Shown: piece after piece, positions 1 through 10,746 of the stretch
Numbering within the stretch: the first letter of the stretch is position 1
How the letters are laid out: each line of letters begins with the position of its first letter
Assembly (NCBI RefSeq): GCF_036850765.1
Contig: NC_089494.1
Coordinates: forward strand, 53,213,809-53,277,808
DNA: 64,000 nt
Direction of reading: 5' to 3'
Source: Saccopteryx bilineata
Lineage: Eukaryota > Chordata > Mammalia > Chiroptera > Emballonuridae
Made by a program: the position numbers and the translations under genes
The notes under the pieces: generated by a model
Seen by the model: the letters and a program-made list of their open reading frames with translations, nothing else
The model's database searches: none
Told to the model about the DNA's origin: nothing

Positions 1-300
1 GCACCTGACTGGGATCCACCTGACATGCCCACTAGCTCTGCCCATCTGGGGCGTTGCTTTGTTGCAATCGGAACCATTCTAACACCTGAGGCAGAGGCCA
101 CAGAGCCATCCTCAGTGCCCGGGCCAACTTTGCGCCAATGGAGCCTTGGCTCTGGGAGGGGAAGAGAGAGATAGAGGAAATGAGATGGGGAGGGGTGGAG
201 AAGCAGTGGGCACTTCTCCTGTGTGCCCTGGCTGGAAATTGAACCCAGGACTTCCACATGCCAGGCTGACGCTCTACCACTGAGCCAACTGGCCAGGGCT
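1..300 (-). repeat. tRNA-derived bat SINE (long type), cut by window start
   Basis: Read on the minus strand, the element starts with a tRNA-like head (gccctggccagttggctcag near 300-280) containing box A and a degraded box B, followed by the CT-rich stretch and the cagagc/gccccagatggg tail module shared with copies at 34163-34530, 44601-44967 and 62743-63106. Its 3' end lies beyond the window start. It is non-coding; the open frame across it is an artefact of a GC-rich SINE. Confidence 0.9.
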
Positions 301-689
301 TTAAAGGTCTCTTTTTAAATTTTTCTTGCAAAAGAATCCTTCCTGGTCCTCCTTATTAGGTTAGTTTCCTATATCTTACCTAGAAACTAACCTGAACTTC
401 CCCTTTGTATAAACATCCACCTTCCTACTGGACCAAAAGTTATCATGGGCAAGAGCCATGTTGATGGTATTTGCTTTTGGATCCCCAACACCATGCATGT
501 ACCTGGCATGTGGGAGAAAATGCAGTACATACTTTTTAATCAGTCACTGAGTGAATAAAATTCTGAATCTTATAGTGGCTCTAACTGCTAAATTAGAAGA
601 TAAGCCAGGTGCCCAAATAGGGCCTAAAACCAGATCGGAAGAATGAAGATAGATTCACAGCTAGTGTATAAGGACAGAGGAGATGGGAG
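301..689. other. No recognisable feature
   Basis: AT-rich sequence with no long open frame and no repeat I recognise. Confidence 0.5.
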
Positions 690-860
690 GAAGTAACATT
701 TATTCATAATCTACTAATTGTCAGAACCTTCCAGATATAACTATTTGTGATGTTATTTACTTTTTCAAGAATTTCAAGAAGTAGATATTCTAAATTGATT
801 AAATAGCCAATATCTGGTAGAACTTGGATTTAGAGGCAGATCTGCTTTCAAAACAAAAAA
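690..860 (-). repeat. Probable MIR remnant
   Basis: Degenerate sequence with the MIR antisense order: a 'tttattcataatctacta' start, a central 'gatattctaaattgattaaatagcc' that resembles the decayed 'gaaactgaggctcagagagg' core, then 'cttggatttagaggcagatctg'. It is ancient and boundaries are approximate. Confidence 0.4.
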
Positions 861-929
861 GAAGACATTCTCAGAATGCTTACCTAGAGAGATCATTAGA
901 AAAGGATCTAGATTTATGCTTCTTATAAC

Positions 930-1430
930 TCTGTTGGTGGGACCTGTGATAGGTAGACTGTCTCTCCAGACATGCCCATGTCCTAATCCCCAGAACCTGT
1001 GAAGATGTTACCTTATACATGTCACAGGGGAATTAAGGTAGAAAATGGAGTTAAGGTTGCTTATCAGGTGACCTTAAAATATGGAGGTTAGCCTGGATTA
1101 TTCAGTTAGGACTAGTGTAATCACAAGAGTTACTAAAAGTGGAAGTGGAGGGCAGAAGACAGAGGGCTGTGATGTGAGGATTCGAGTTGTGTTTGCCAAC
1201 ACTGAAAATAGAGGAAATAAGCTAGAGGCAAGGGTTGTGGGTAACCTCTAGGAACTTGAAAAGGCAAGAAACAGTTTGTGTCTTTAGATCCTCCTGATAT
1301 TAGCTCAATGAAACTTGCATCAAATCTTTGACCGGTGGAACTGAAGCTAATACATTGGTGTTGTTTTTAGTTGCTAAATTGATGGTAAATTTGTTGCAGC
1401 AGCAATCAGAAACTAATGCATGTCGCCTGT
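930..1430 (+). repeat. MaLR-like LTR (old ERV-derived LTR)
   Basis: The order of blocks fits a mammalian MaLR-type LTR: 'taatccccagaacctgtgaa' near 984, 'tggattattcagttaggactagtgtaatcacaagag' around 1095, 'gaacttgaaaaggcaagaaac' near 1252, and a 3' part resembling 'ttgttgcagcagcaatcagaaactaatgca'. It is a solo LTR with no coding sequence beside it. The subfamily is not resolved. Confidence 0.6.
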
Positions 1431-2004
1431 AATAAAATAACAGCGTGCTTAATCAACATGACCACTTCTATATTCCTGTCCTGTTTAACACACACACATA
1501 CACACTCACACAGAAACAATGCCTAGAGGTGGGGCCAGCCTAGGTCAGTCTAGGGCAAATCTGGGTAGACACTCTTTATACTTAGCCATTAAATAACTCA
1601 CTGTCTTCCATCTAACCCTGTCTCACATGCCCAGACTTCCAATTTTTTCACCAAGCTCTGATATTGAGTATATAGTGGATTCATTTCAAATGTCAAAGAA
1701 TAATGTTATGCTATCTTTCTTGGGAATTGTTTATAAATCTCAGTCTCTGTTCTTACATTGTTGAGTGCATGATAGGTTTTGATGGATTAATTAGGCAAAT
1801 TAGTACGTATTAAAAATCTGTCCTTTAGTCATAAAGGAAATCTGAAGAAAACCACCTCACAAAATCTTTTCTGGTATATAAATATAATCTTAGTATAAAT
1901 CTTAGTCCTTATGTAGCATTATGTTATGGTTTATATAGAACAGACATTGTTGAGGTGAAAAACCTTAGAGATGAAGAAACTGAACTTTAGAATCAGATAT
2001 TTTC
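1431..2004. other. No gene; short CA-rich patch
   Basis: Contains a short imperfect (CA)n patch at about 1489-1513 and otherwise unrecognised AT-rich sequence. The last 16 bases are the 5' target duplication of the SINE that follows. Confidence 0.5.
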
Positions 2005-2215
2005 GCCTGGCCTGTGGTGGCGCAGTGGATAAAGCGTCGACCTGGAAATGCTGAGGTCGCCGGTTTGAAACCCTGGGCTTGCCTGGTCAAGGCACATATG
2101 GGAGTTGATGCTTCCAGCTCCTCCCCACTTTTCTCTCTCTGTCTCTCTCTCCCTCTCTGTCTCTCTCTCCTCTCTAAAAATGAATAAATAAAGTAAAAAA
2201 AAAATTAAAAAAAAA
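2005..2215 (+). repeat. tRNA-derived bat SINE (short type) with 16-bp target duplication
   Basis: Starts gcctggcctgtggtggcgca, a tRNA-like head with box A (GTGGCGCAGTGG), then a CT-rich body and an (AATAAATA)-type A-rich tail. It is bounded by an exact duplication agaatcagatattttc at 1989-2004 and 2216-2231, which shows L1-mediated insertion. The near-perfect duplication suggests a fairly young copy. Confidence 0.92.
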
Positions 2216-2329
2216 AGAATCAGATATTTTCTAATATCTGTCTTTTAGCTGAGTGATAATAGAAAATCTATTAACTTTTCTAAACTTCACTTTCCTTATT
2301 TATAAAATCTAATTATTTTATTCATCATT

Positions 2330-2760
2330 TGTTCCCTCATTCAACAAATACCCATTAATTGTGTACTATGTTGGGCATTACTATAGGCACAGGAACTTAC
2401 ATCTAGTAGAGAAAACAAGTAACAAAATAGTAAATTATAAACAACAAGTTAATATGAAGTAAGGAATTACCTGAATAAAGTGTACCAGGTGATGTGATCA
2501 AGAATTACTTTGGGAAGATATATTAAATAGGAATGATTTATCTTGAAAGTGACATTTGAGCTGAGTCATAAATAAAAACTGATACCTACCTCTTAGGATC
2601 TTGGGGTGAGAGAGCACTAATGAATGACACATCTAATTCCAGTTCAGGATTAAGTGAGGGATAGCTTTAGAAGTTCACTTGATAGAGATCAAAATGTCAG
2701 CTGTATTGAACACTAAACTTGTATTAGAGGATAAGGTTTCGGTTTGCACTAAATAAGCCA
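2330..2760 (-). repeat. L2 LINE remnant (antisense)
   Basis: Reads as antisense L2: 'tcattcaacaaatacccattaattgtgtactatg', then 'gggcattactataggcac', 'acatctagtagagaaaacaa' and 'gtgacatttgagctgagtcata'. These blocks match the known order of the L2 3' end. It is diverged and non-coding. Confidence 0.65.
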
Positions 2761-3204
2761 GAATACCTCTGAATTCAACTACCCTTCCAAAATTGCAAAC
2801 CTTTCTGGCATGGGACAAAAATCATTCTTCCTAAACTTACCTTATGCTCTCTAAAAATAAAACTATGCTTTTTACAAGAAGAAAATCTCTTCACTGCCTC
2901 CTAAAAAGGACAGTTTACACTTCCAGGTCTAATTCCTTCTCTATAATTCACCAACCAAATGTTTCTCCTCCTCCTTTGTAAAAGAATGATGAAAGTGGCA
3001 ACGAGTCCTGGAAAGCCTTTCCAATGTGAGGTCCCTCCACTTAGAAGGAAGTATTAGGATCTGTGAATCTACTTGTTGCCTGACTCAAGATAGTGAACTT
3101 TAAATAAAATAATGTATATAAGAATTAAACAGGACACACAGTAAGCTCTCAAAAACATTGTAATTATTGATATTCCTGTAATCTTATTTATTCTTGTATA
3201 TTTT
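2761..3204. other. No recognisable feature
   Basis: AT-rich, no open frame of note. Confidence 0.5.
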
Positions 3205-3410
3205 AATTCTGCTATATAACAGCTGAATGATCTTCTCTGTTGATTAATTTTTGATGCCTTAATTTTCTTACCTGCAAAATGAGAATGATATCTTTACCTA
3301 TACATAAGTGCTGAGAAGATTAAATTAATGCTTACAAACTGCTTAGAACAGTGTCCAGAATTCAAGATATTCTAGCTGTTGTCATTATTATTGACATTAA
3401 CATATGCAAA
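3205..3410 (+). repeat. MIR SINE remnant
   Basis: Carries the diagnostic MIR core in decayed form: 'ttaattttcttacctgcaaaatgagaatgat', then 'ctgagaagattaaattaatgc' and 'cttagaacagtgtccagaa'. Ancient mammalian SINE. Confidence 0.7.
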
Positions 3411-3861
3411 AGCAGGATTCTATTTTTCTCAAGTAATTTTCATGCCTGAATCAGTGGACAGAATAAGTTTGTCAAGATAAGTTTCCCTTAGCGCAATGGA
3501 AGTGGTATCACCAAGTCCCCAGGTTCCTCTTCACCGGAACACAAGGTTACATTCTCACGGGCAGCAGGGAGTTATGTAAGGAGAGAGAGCTGAGGAAAAG
3601 AAGTGGGCCGGCCTTGAGTGGTTCACTTACAAAATTGCCTGGATGGATTCAACATCTTTAGTTCAGCATCTTGTGGTGGCCTTGGAATAAAATTTAGGTC
3701 CCTATTCTCAAGTATGACCAAGGGCTAGTCTTATTTTCTGAATCACTATGACTTGAATTTTTCTTTAGGTCTTTTGTTATTACCAGTCTGTATCTGGTTG
3801 ATAGTGGAGTTTACTTCCAAGTAATTACTATTGTCCCATAGTCTTCCTTTTGTTGATTCAT
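3411..3861. other. No recognisable feature
   Basis: No repeat or coding signal recognised. Confidence 0.5.
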
Positions 3862-4150
3862 TTTATTTTCATTTTTTCTAAATTTTTAATTAAATTTATT
3901 GAGATGATATTGGTTAAAATTATACAAGATCCAGGGGTACAGTTCTATAATGCATCATCTGTATATTGTATTTTGTGTTTAGCACCCGTAGTCAATCTCC
4001 TTCCATCACCATGTATCCCCCTTCACCCCCACCTCACATGTGCTCTTGTAATCTCCATAATGTTGTCTGTGTCTGAGGTTTTTTTTTGCTTAATCCCTTC
4101 ATGTTTTTTCACCCAGTACCCCAGCCCCCATACCATATGACAGTCAGTTC
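3862..4150 (-). repeat. LINE-1 3' end, 5'-truncated, antisense
   Basis: Antisense T-rich start followed by 'attaaatttattgagatgat' and a C-rich segment with 'cttccatcacc'. The same layout is the reverse complement of the 3'UTR of the intact L1 at 53778-59460 (its end has tgacattaataaatcagg and the cccaaagtcag block in antisense). It contains only 3'UTR, so the 96-aa open frame here is not a gene. Confidence 0.7.
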
Positions 4151-5039
4151 ATTTTAGAAAATAACAATTACCATTATGCTATTAGATCGTGTGATTTATT
4201 CTAACATTTTAATCATCTAACCGAATATAAATGTTTAAACAAGTCTAAGTCTTATCCAACAGGACTGTGCTATAAACCTTTTAGATATGGAAGCACCTGT
4301 TCATTAACATAATTAAACAGATGACAGTGTTAAAGGCTCATGAGAATCATTATATTGCAAATATCTGGTCTGAGCAAGTATTAGGCATGAATAACTATTT
4401 ATTGTTAAGGAAACAGATCAACAGAGGCACATAAATAAAACATTATGACCATTTTGGTTTCTTCTTTAAGCTATACTTTCTTGAAGTTGTTTAAAGAGAT
4501 ATTTTATTTTACATTTTACAAAACATTTAAAAACAATTTTTTTAAAATTAAATTAGGCTCGGAAAATGCTCAATGCAGATAATTTCTGGTAGACAAAATA
4601 TTTCTATTTATAGCTATTCAAATAATACTTTGAATTATAAAAAGGTAGTAAAATCTCTAAATATAACGTTTAAAGGGCAAGAAAACGGGTCAACCTTAAA
4701 CCCTGAATAAATGTTGAAGATCAGAAGATTCTTGGAATTTTGTACATAAATCAGGTGCTTGATAATTTAGAAGAAAATCAAAATATACACTAGAAAAGCA
4801 GCAGTATCTGACTCTGACCCACTTAAAACTGGACTTTCTAAGACGTGGTTCAAAATAAATTGCATTTGAAACAAGATAAAAGAAAAAAAAGCCAAACAAG
4901 TTGGACATCAATCACCTTTTGATCAGCTTAAATGATTTAAAATTACCTCATAATAGGATCATGGTAGTAATCATACTTTATAGTAATATTTTTTTGTGAT
5001 TTACCATTTCTCAAAGATTCTTTTCTTGATTTTTAGGGT
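4151..5039. other. No recognisable feature
   Basis: AT-rich sequence without repeat or coding signal that I can name. Confidence 0.45.
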
Positions 5040-5175
5040 TCAGCACAACTATCCCCATTGGTTTCTTATGAGAAAACTGGTCCTCAGAGACATTCACTGA
5101 CTTAACCAATGTTTCCCAATTAGTAAAGGGGGACAGATTCCTAGACCCAAACTTATTCCATTTAACACTGACTTA
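5040..5175 (-). repeat. MIR SINE remnant
   Basis: Antisense MIR layout: 'tatgagaaaactggtcctcagagacattcactgactt' resembles the gaaactgaggctcagagaggttaagtaactt core, followed by a diverged tail. Confidence 0.6.
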
Positions 5176-5704
5176 GGTAATTCCATTTAAAACTCTAGAC
5201 TCACTATAAAACCTGACTTTTCAGGAGTTAAAAATTGTTTTCTTGTTTTGATTATTCCAAATCCGGCCATCTGTTTGCCAAGGTCTGCATCCTCAAAGCT
5301 GAATACCAAGGGGAGTTATCACTTGGCATAAGCTTTAGATGTCAGAAACTCTCCAGTTTTATTTCCCTCCTCTAAATACGATACTCCTTTGATTATTTAT
5401 TTAAACAACAATTAAGCTAGTATTTGCAAGTGAATTTGACTTTATCTAAACTTCAGATCTTGGACCTTTACAAAATATTCTAAATATTTGACCTTTGGTA
5501 TCCCCAACAACGGGAAACACTTCACAATAGAAACATCTGGGTGTCCATCCCTGAAAATTTTTATTTACTAATAAGAATAAAGACAGTATTTCTAATGATT
5601 AAAAATAAGTATTTTATTCTTGCTATGTGTTGCTTCTTTTCTTGTTATAAAGGATTTCAAACATACAATAGGTTCTTTTCTGAAGTTAAGTGAGCAGAGT
5701 CTTT
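5176..5704. other. No recognisable feature
   Basis: No repeat recognised until the ATTT-repeat tail of the next SINE. Confidence 0.45.
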
Positions 5705-6087
5705 CCTCCTTTTTACTTATTTATTTATTTATTTATTTTCTTCTTTTCCAGGTGAGACAAAGGGAGATAGAGCCAGACTCGAATGTGCCCTGACTGGGAT
5801 CTATCCAGCAACCCCTGTTTGGGGCCAGTGCTGGCAACCGAGCTATTTTTTTTTAGTGCCTGAGGCAGAGGCTCCATGGAGCTATCCTCACTGCCTCAGC
5901 CAATGTGCTCCAACCAATTGAGCCATGGCTGTGGGAGGGGAAAAGAGAGATAGAGAGAGAAAAGGAAGAGGGGGTGGGGTGGAGAAGCAGATGATAGTTT
6001 CTTCTGTGTGCTCTGACTGGGAATAGAACCCAGGACATCCACATGCTGGGGTGATGCTCTACCACTGAGCCAACCAACCAGGCCATC
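5705..6087 (-). repeat. tRNA-derived bat SINE (older long type)
   Basis: On the minus strand it starts with the tRNA head (near 6085; ...tggctcagtggtagagcatc...) and ends in a (TTTA)n-type tail at 5715-5738. The body has the purine-rich run near 5935-5990. Older long variant, like 17355-17732, 29811-30078 and 43611-43952. Confidence 0.85.
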
Positions 6088-6424
6088 TTTTTTATTTTTT
6101 ATTTTAGGAAAATAATCTAAATAGATTTTATTGTGGTTTATGTCCCACTGAGAAGACAAAGCACTTAAAGGAACACAGTATTTTTCCTTATCTCTTAGTC
6201 TGAATTTGGAGATGGTTTTTGGATAAGCTAAGGGTTTCTTTCTAACTTTCAGAATTCTCAATATCTCCAGGGCCTCCTACTGTTTCCAGTATGAAAAAGT
6301 ATTCTTATATGTGTGACTCTCTTGACATTTCATCCCTCAGCAAATCTTTGTCTGCTTTAATATTCCAAGTTTTCTAAAGATCAGTCTGTTTTTCAGAATT
6401 TTTTTCATGCTGATGCTTACTATT
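6088..6424. other. No recognisable feature
   Basis: No repeat or coding signal recognised. Confidence 0.45.
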
Positions 6425-6830
6425 ACAGTATGTCCCATCATTTGTTCATGACTTCCTGAATCCACTATTGGACTATCCTTCCCACCTGGTTATGAGCTTG
6501 GCCATTCAACTTGCTTTGGCCAATGGGATTTTAGCAAATATGACAGAAGCAAAGACTTGGAAAGGGCTTAAGAATTGAAGTTTATTCTCTTTTGCTGCTC
6601 TATGGAACTGTCATACCAGCAGAGAAAGAAGACTGCTCAAGCCTATGGGAGATTGAGCATGAGGAACAGATATAAACCATGGAAAGTGAGGCTCCACTAA
6701 ACCATCCAGACCTTCAACCACCAGACATGAGTGAGGTCATTCTGGACTACTGAACATCCTCATACTCATGAGGAAGTCATAAATGTTAATTGCTTTTGGC
6801 TACTAAATTGTGAGGTGCTTTTTTGCATAA
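6425..6830 (+). repeat. MLT1-like LTR (MaLR)
   Basis: Blocks 'ggccaatgggattttagcaa', 'accaccagacatgagtgagg' and 'ttttggctactaaattgtgaggtgcttttttgcat' follow the order of MLT1-type MaLR LTRs. Solo LTR, no coding part. Confidence 0.6.
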
Positions 6831-7225
6831 AAAAACCAACTGATTAACCCCCAAATCATGCTCTTATTCTTTAAAATTTTCATACAATTCTTCTCTTAGC
6901 TTCCATGGGTTTTTCTTATTACCAGTATGCTTCTTCTTCTCTCATCATATCCTAACATTTATTTCTTTGTCCCTATAAAAATTTAGTACATATAAATATT
7001 TAAGAAGTAAAATTAAGGTCCTTAGTTTTAAAAAGTTGGTTCAATAAAATTCTCCTCCACATTATTTCCACCTGCAAAATTATTTCTTCCAATACATGAT
7101 CCCTCAGTGGCCTGTGCATTGAAGTTAAGTTGCTCTATTATGTTGCTCTATCCACCAAGTAGAAGAGGAACATAAAATAAGGCAAAGAAACTGCATAGTT
7201 GCATAAGAGAAGATGGTTTGTAGCT

Positions 7226-7290
7226 TGTTACCCTAGCAACAGGCCCTGGGAATGCCAGGGCTGCCTACGTATCCTGTTACCCTGACAACA
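7226..7290 (+). promoter_or_regulatory. Two X-box-like (RFX) motifs in tandem
   Basis: GTTACCCTAGCAAC at 7227-7240 fits the RFX X-box consensus GTNRCC-N(0-3)-RGYAAC with no mismatch. GTTACCCTGACAAC at 7276-7289 fits with one mismatch. The two sites are 49 bp apart within a partly duplicated segment that also contains the near-palindrome ccctgggaatgccaggg. Any regulatory role is inferred; the segment may be part of an unrecognised repeat. Confidence 0.35.
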
Positions 7291-7345
7291 GGTCATGCAG
7301 GGCATGGGAAGGCCCAGTTCCCACTCATTAGGCCTCTTCTTTAAA

Positions 7346-8549
7346 ACCACAAAGAAATAGAAGAAAGCGATTTTGCATCTAGTTTTCCCCACCTCCATAT
7401 TTCTTCTATTATCTGAATCACTTAGGATAAGATTGTCTTTCCAGATGTAGGAGAGAGTAAGAAAGCAGTGATCTCAAGTTTTACATGCATAGATTCTGAA
7501 GCATTTGCTACTTTTTTGATTGGGTTAGAGAAGTAACTGATAGAAAAAAAAGAGGGAAGAAATCAAAATAGTAGGGAGAATAAATGTTGGAAACTAGAAA
7601 AGTAGCATTTGAATAATGTGGCAGCCAAGAGCTGATTTGGGGTATGTATCACTTAGCTACATGGCTTAGGTTTAGGGAGTTCATCTAAGAAAGTCACATC
7701 TATTAAATGATTACATATTTGAATATTTGATTATTTTTATTTTTAGATCAGATAATATGTAACCAAACATTATAAAAGATGTGATGTTATAATATTTTAT
7801 CAACTTAATTTTCAATTCTGTACAAATTTCTCCTATTTTCATACCTACTCAGCTTTTATTTTCTTTCATCACTTATTTTTTCTTACTGTATAGAGTAGGT
7901 TAAAAAAATCAGATCAAATTTCTATTTTTCCTTCCCTCTTTCTTTGTTTCTTAAGCCACTGTTTTTGATTATATAAATTAAATACACTTTATGTGTGTTT
8001 TTGAAGTGATATATTGCTGTGTCTTCATAATTTAAGGTTTTTATACAATAGTTGTCTATTCAAAACTGGCAAATGCCATTAGTTTTGCTTTTACAAATTT
8101 CTACCAATTTTTCTGTGAATTAAATAAAATCTTAGCTGACTCCTCTAGTTTTAAATGTAGAGTAATAATTTTAAAGTAAACCACAAGTCTAACTTTTGGA
8201 AACTAGGAGTCTTAATGGTGAAGAGAAAATTTCTGGTAAAAACAGGAAAAGGGATTTGTGGAGAAAATAGTTTGAAAGTAAATTGAATGAAAAAAAGAAG
8301 CATAGGCCAGGTAAGAGAGGTCCTTGGGGAGGCTCTAACCATGTTAAAGCTGCAGTTCTGAAACACCAGGTGGGAAAGTTAGAGACTAATTATAATATCA
8401 GGGTCAGATAAAAGTCCTCACAATCATCTGAGACTAGATTAGGTGATTCTTCTGGGTGCTCTGATTACACTTCATGTATTATTGTTATTGCCCATTTAAT
8501 GGTTCTACCTTCTAAGTAGTTCCTTCAACTTTTGAGGTAATGAGGGAAG
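7346..8549. other. No recognisable feature
   Basis: About 1.2 kb of AT-rich sequence, no gene or repeat named. Confidence 0.45.
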
Positions 8550-8640
8550 AGGTAGAATTCATTTGTTTATTAATGTGTCCTCAGTGGCTAGCATAATACA
8601 TTGCATGAAGTAAGAATTTAAAAACGTGGTAATATAATGA
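8550..8640 (+). repeat. L2 LINE 3' end remnant
   Basis: 'cattaatgtgtcctcagtggctagcataat...gtaagaatttaaaa' style sequence resembles the L2 3' end (…cagtgcctagcacatagtaggtgctcaataaat). Short and diverged. Confidence 0.45.
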
Positions 8641-9188
8641 AAATCAATAATCAGGCTACATTCAACAACTTTACATTTGAATGATATAGCCAGTAAAGCT
8701 CTAGTTATTCAGCAGCACCTTTAATTCAGGCAGGATGGTCAAGTTAGCTTTATGGAGGATATTCAAGCTGCTTCTGGAGAAAGGAAGAGAATGAGGTATC
8801 CGAACTTGACCAGCAGAGATTATTGGGGATGTGACTATCTCACAGACAAAACCAAAACAAACAAACAAAAAACCCAAAATTAGAAACGAAAGACAAACTT
8901 TGTCATATGGAATTTAGACTCTCAGAGACTTGGTGTGAAGATAAAAATAATTCAGTTAGAGTGTCCAGGCTCTACTGTGTCTGGGATAAAATAAGTATCT
9001 ACAAATGGTAGCCATTACTGCAAGTTACTTTTGTGGCATAACTACATATGTGTGAGACAGTGTGTTTGTTTTTGCTTTTTCCTCTGCCAGATATGAGATT
9101 GAGAAAAAAGTTGACACTAAATAACTATATGACAGGGAGGAGGCAGAAGAGATTCCAACATTGACTGTGTGACTGAACTTTCTACTTC
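8641..9188. other. No recognisable feature
   Basis: No repeat recognised; ends in the target duplication of the SINE at 9204. Confidence 0.45.
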
Positions 9189-9203
9189 AAGATTCTGAAT
9201 TCT

Positions 9204-9511
9204 GCCCTGGCTGGTTGGCTCAGCGGTAGAGCGTCGGCCTGGCGTGCGGGGGACCCGAGGTTCGATTCCCGGCCAGGGCACATAGGAGAAGCGCCCATTT
9301 GCTTCTCCACTCCCCTCCCTCCTTCCTCTCTGTCTCTCTCTTCCCCTCCCGCAGCCAAGGCGACACCCCGGAGGGGCAGAGCATCGCCCCCTGGTGGGCA
9401 GAGCGTCGCCCCTAGTGGGCGTGCCCGGTGGATCCCGGTCGGGCGCATGCGGGAGTCTGTCTGACTCTCTCCCTATTTCCAGCTTCAGAAAAATACAAAA
9501 AAAAAAAAAAA
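9204..9511 (+). repeat. Young long-type bat SINE with internal deletion
   Basis: The tRNA head is nearly perfect: box A TGGCTCAGCGG and box B GGTTCGATTCC, so the pol III promoter looks intact. The body is CpG-rich. Compared with the copy at 62743-63106 it lacks the central part between 'gcagccaagg' and 'gaggggcagagc', and it carries a duplicated 'gggcagagc(a/g)tcgccccc' module. Target duplication aagattctgaattc at 9189-9202 and 9512-9525, with an A16-like tail. Clearly a recent insertion. Open frames of 142 and 88 aa in it are artefacts. Confidence 0.95.
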
Positions 9512-9639
9512 AAGATTCTGAATTCCTACGTTTTATATCACTCATATCCTAGGAAAACTCAAAGTTCTGTTTTATTATGTCATTGAATAGTTAGGATTAT
9601 GTTGAGAGTATCTCTCTGTGATTAGTTATGTACCTGGAG

Positions 9640-10160
9640 TCATGTGCCCTGTGGCCCAGGGAATTTTGAGTGAGTGAAGACTGCTGTGTGTCCTGTGAGA
9701 GTTAATTGCCTACTGACTGTTTCCAAACTGTAATGAGTCAGTTTAAGGCCCGTAGTCACAGCCATCACTGTCATGCACGTGCAGGTTCCCGTGTTAGATT
9801 CGGACAGATGGTAAAGAAACAACGGAACCAAAAACTGGTGGGCCATTCCTTTATTCTAGCCTATACCCAGCCAGTGAGTAAACACAAACACACAGGGCTC
9901 CAAAACCCATTCACACATTCTCCAGTTCCACAACCAGGAGAGTCTTCTCTGAGTTTTCCTAGAATCAAAGTCCCCCCCTCCTCAAACCTCGGTCCCCTCT
10001 GGTTCCCTATCTCCTTCTCTCCGCACAAAATCTGCAAAAACATGGCTTCTCCTTCAGCACCAGCACACATTAGCATAACAATGGCCCTTCCCAAGAAGGA
10101 AGGTAATTAGCAGTTTCAGGGCAGTGCCATTCAAGTGGGCAATGCCATTCATGTGCGTAG
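9640..10160 (-). repeat. LTR-like repeat, antisense (pair with 12170-12790)
   Basis: On the minus strand this aligns by eye with the plus-strand sequence at about 12190-12700: shared blocks 'gctaattaccttcc', 'ttgggaagggcca', 'gactctcctggttgtggaac', 'aataaaggaatggccca' and 'accatctgtc(c/t)gaatctaa'. The AATAAA plus downstream unit looks like the R-U5 part of an LTR. No internal retroviral genes are seen, so this is a solo LTR or fragment of unknown family. The 134-aa and 77-aa open frames lie inside it and are not supported as genes. Confidence 0.6.
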
Positions 10161-10524
10161 CAGCTATTTTTAACAATAAAAGTGAGAAAATTTGGAAAAC
10201 ACAGATTTTTCAAACTCATTTGCCCAACCGGTCAGACCAAAGTTGGAGGTGATCAGCCTGAGTTCTTTATATTAGCTTCCAGGCTGCAGTTCTTTTCCAC
10301 TATTGAGTTAAAAACTAACTGATCCTTTCTTTGCACATATCCTCAAAGATAAACTTACAAAGCAGTTTTGAAAGTTCACAATGTAATTCATCAATTTTAA
10401 GTTTTTGAGTTTTATTTTTACCCAACATTCAAGTCTAACATGTATGACGAGCCTTGAACTAAAGTGATCATTTTCAAACTGTCATTTAATATTTTTGTCA
10501 TTTAATTATTATTTCTTTCTAAGA

Positions 10525-10738
10525 CAGCGGTTCTCAACCTGTGGGTCGCGACCCCGGCGGGGTCGCCTAAAGCCATCTGAAAATACATAATGCATATCAG
10601 GTATTTACATTCCGAATCATAACTGTAGCAAAATTACAGTTATGAAGTAGCCACAAAAATTATTTTTTGGTTTGGGGTCACCGCAACATGAGGAACTGTA
10701 TTGCGGGGTCACAGCATTAGAAAGGTTGAGAACCTCTG
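10525..10738. mobile_element. SPIN-like non-autonomous hAT transposon (MITE)
   Basis: A 214-bp element with 16-bp terminal inverted repeats (CAGCGGTTCTCAACCT and, in reverse complement at the right end, CAGAGGTTCTCAACCT). It is flanked by a perfect 8-bp duplication TTCTAAGA at 10517-10524 and 10739-10746, typical of hAT. The start CAGCGGTTCTCAACCTGTGG and the 'ggtttggggtcaccgcaac...aggaactgta' end match what I recall of the SPIN family. It has no transposase, so it depended on one supplied in trans. Confidence 0.88.
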
Positions 10739-10746
10739 TTCTAAGA

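Noticed and set aside
9204..9280. tRNA gene (tRNA-like head with perfect A and B boxes)
   Set aside because: The head is the start of a SINE with body, A-rich tail and target duplication; the same applies to the other SINE heads. It is not a tRNA gene.
9706..10110. 134-aa open frame on the plus strand
   Set aside because: Lies antisense in an LTR-like repeat that has a second copy at 12170-12790, and the frame is not kept there.
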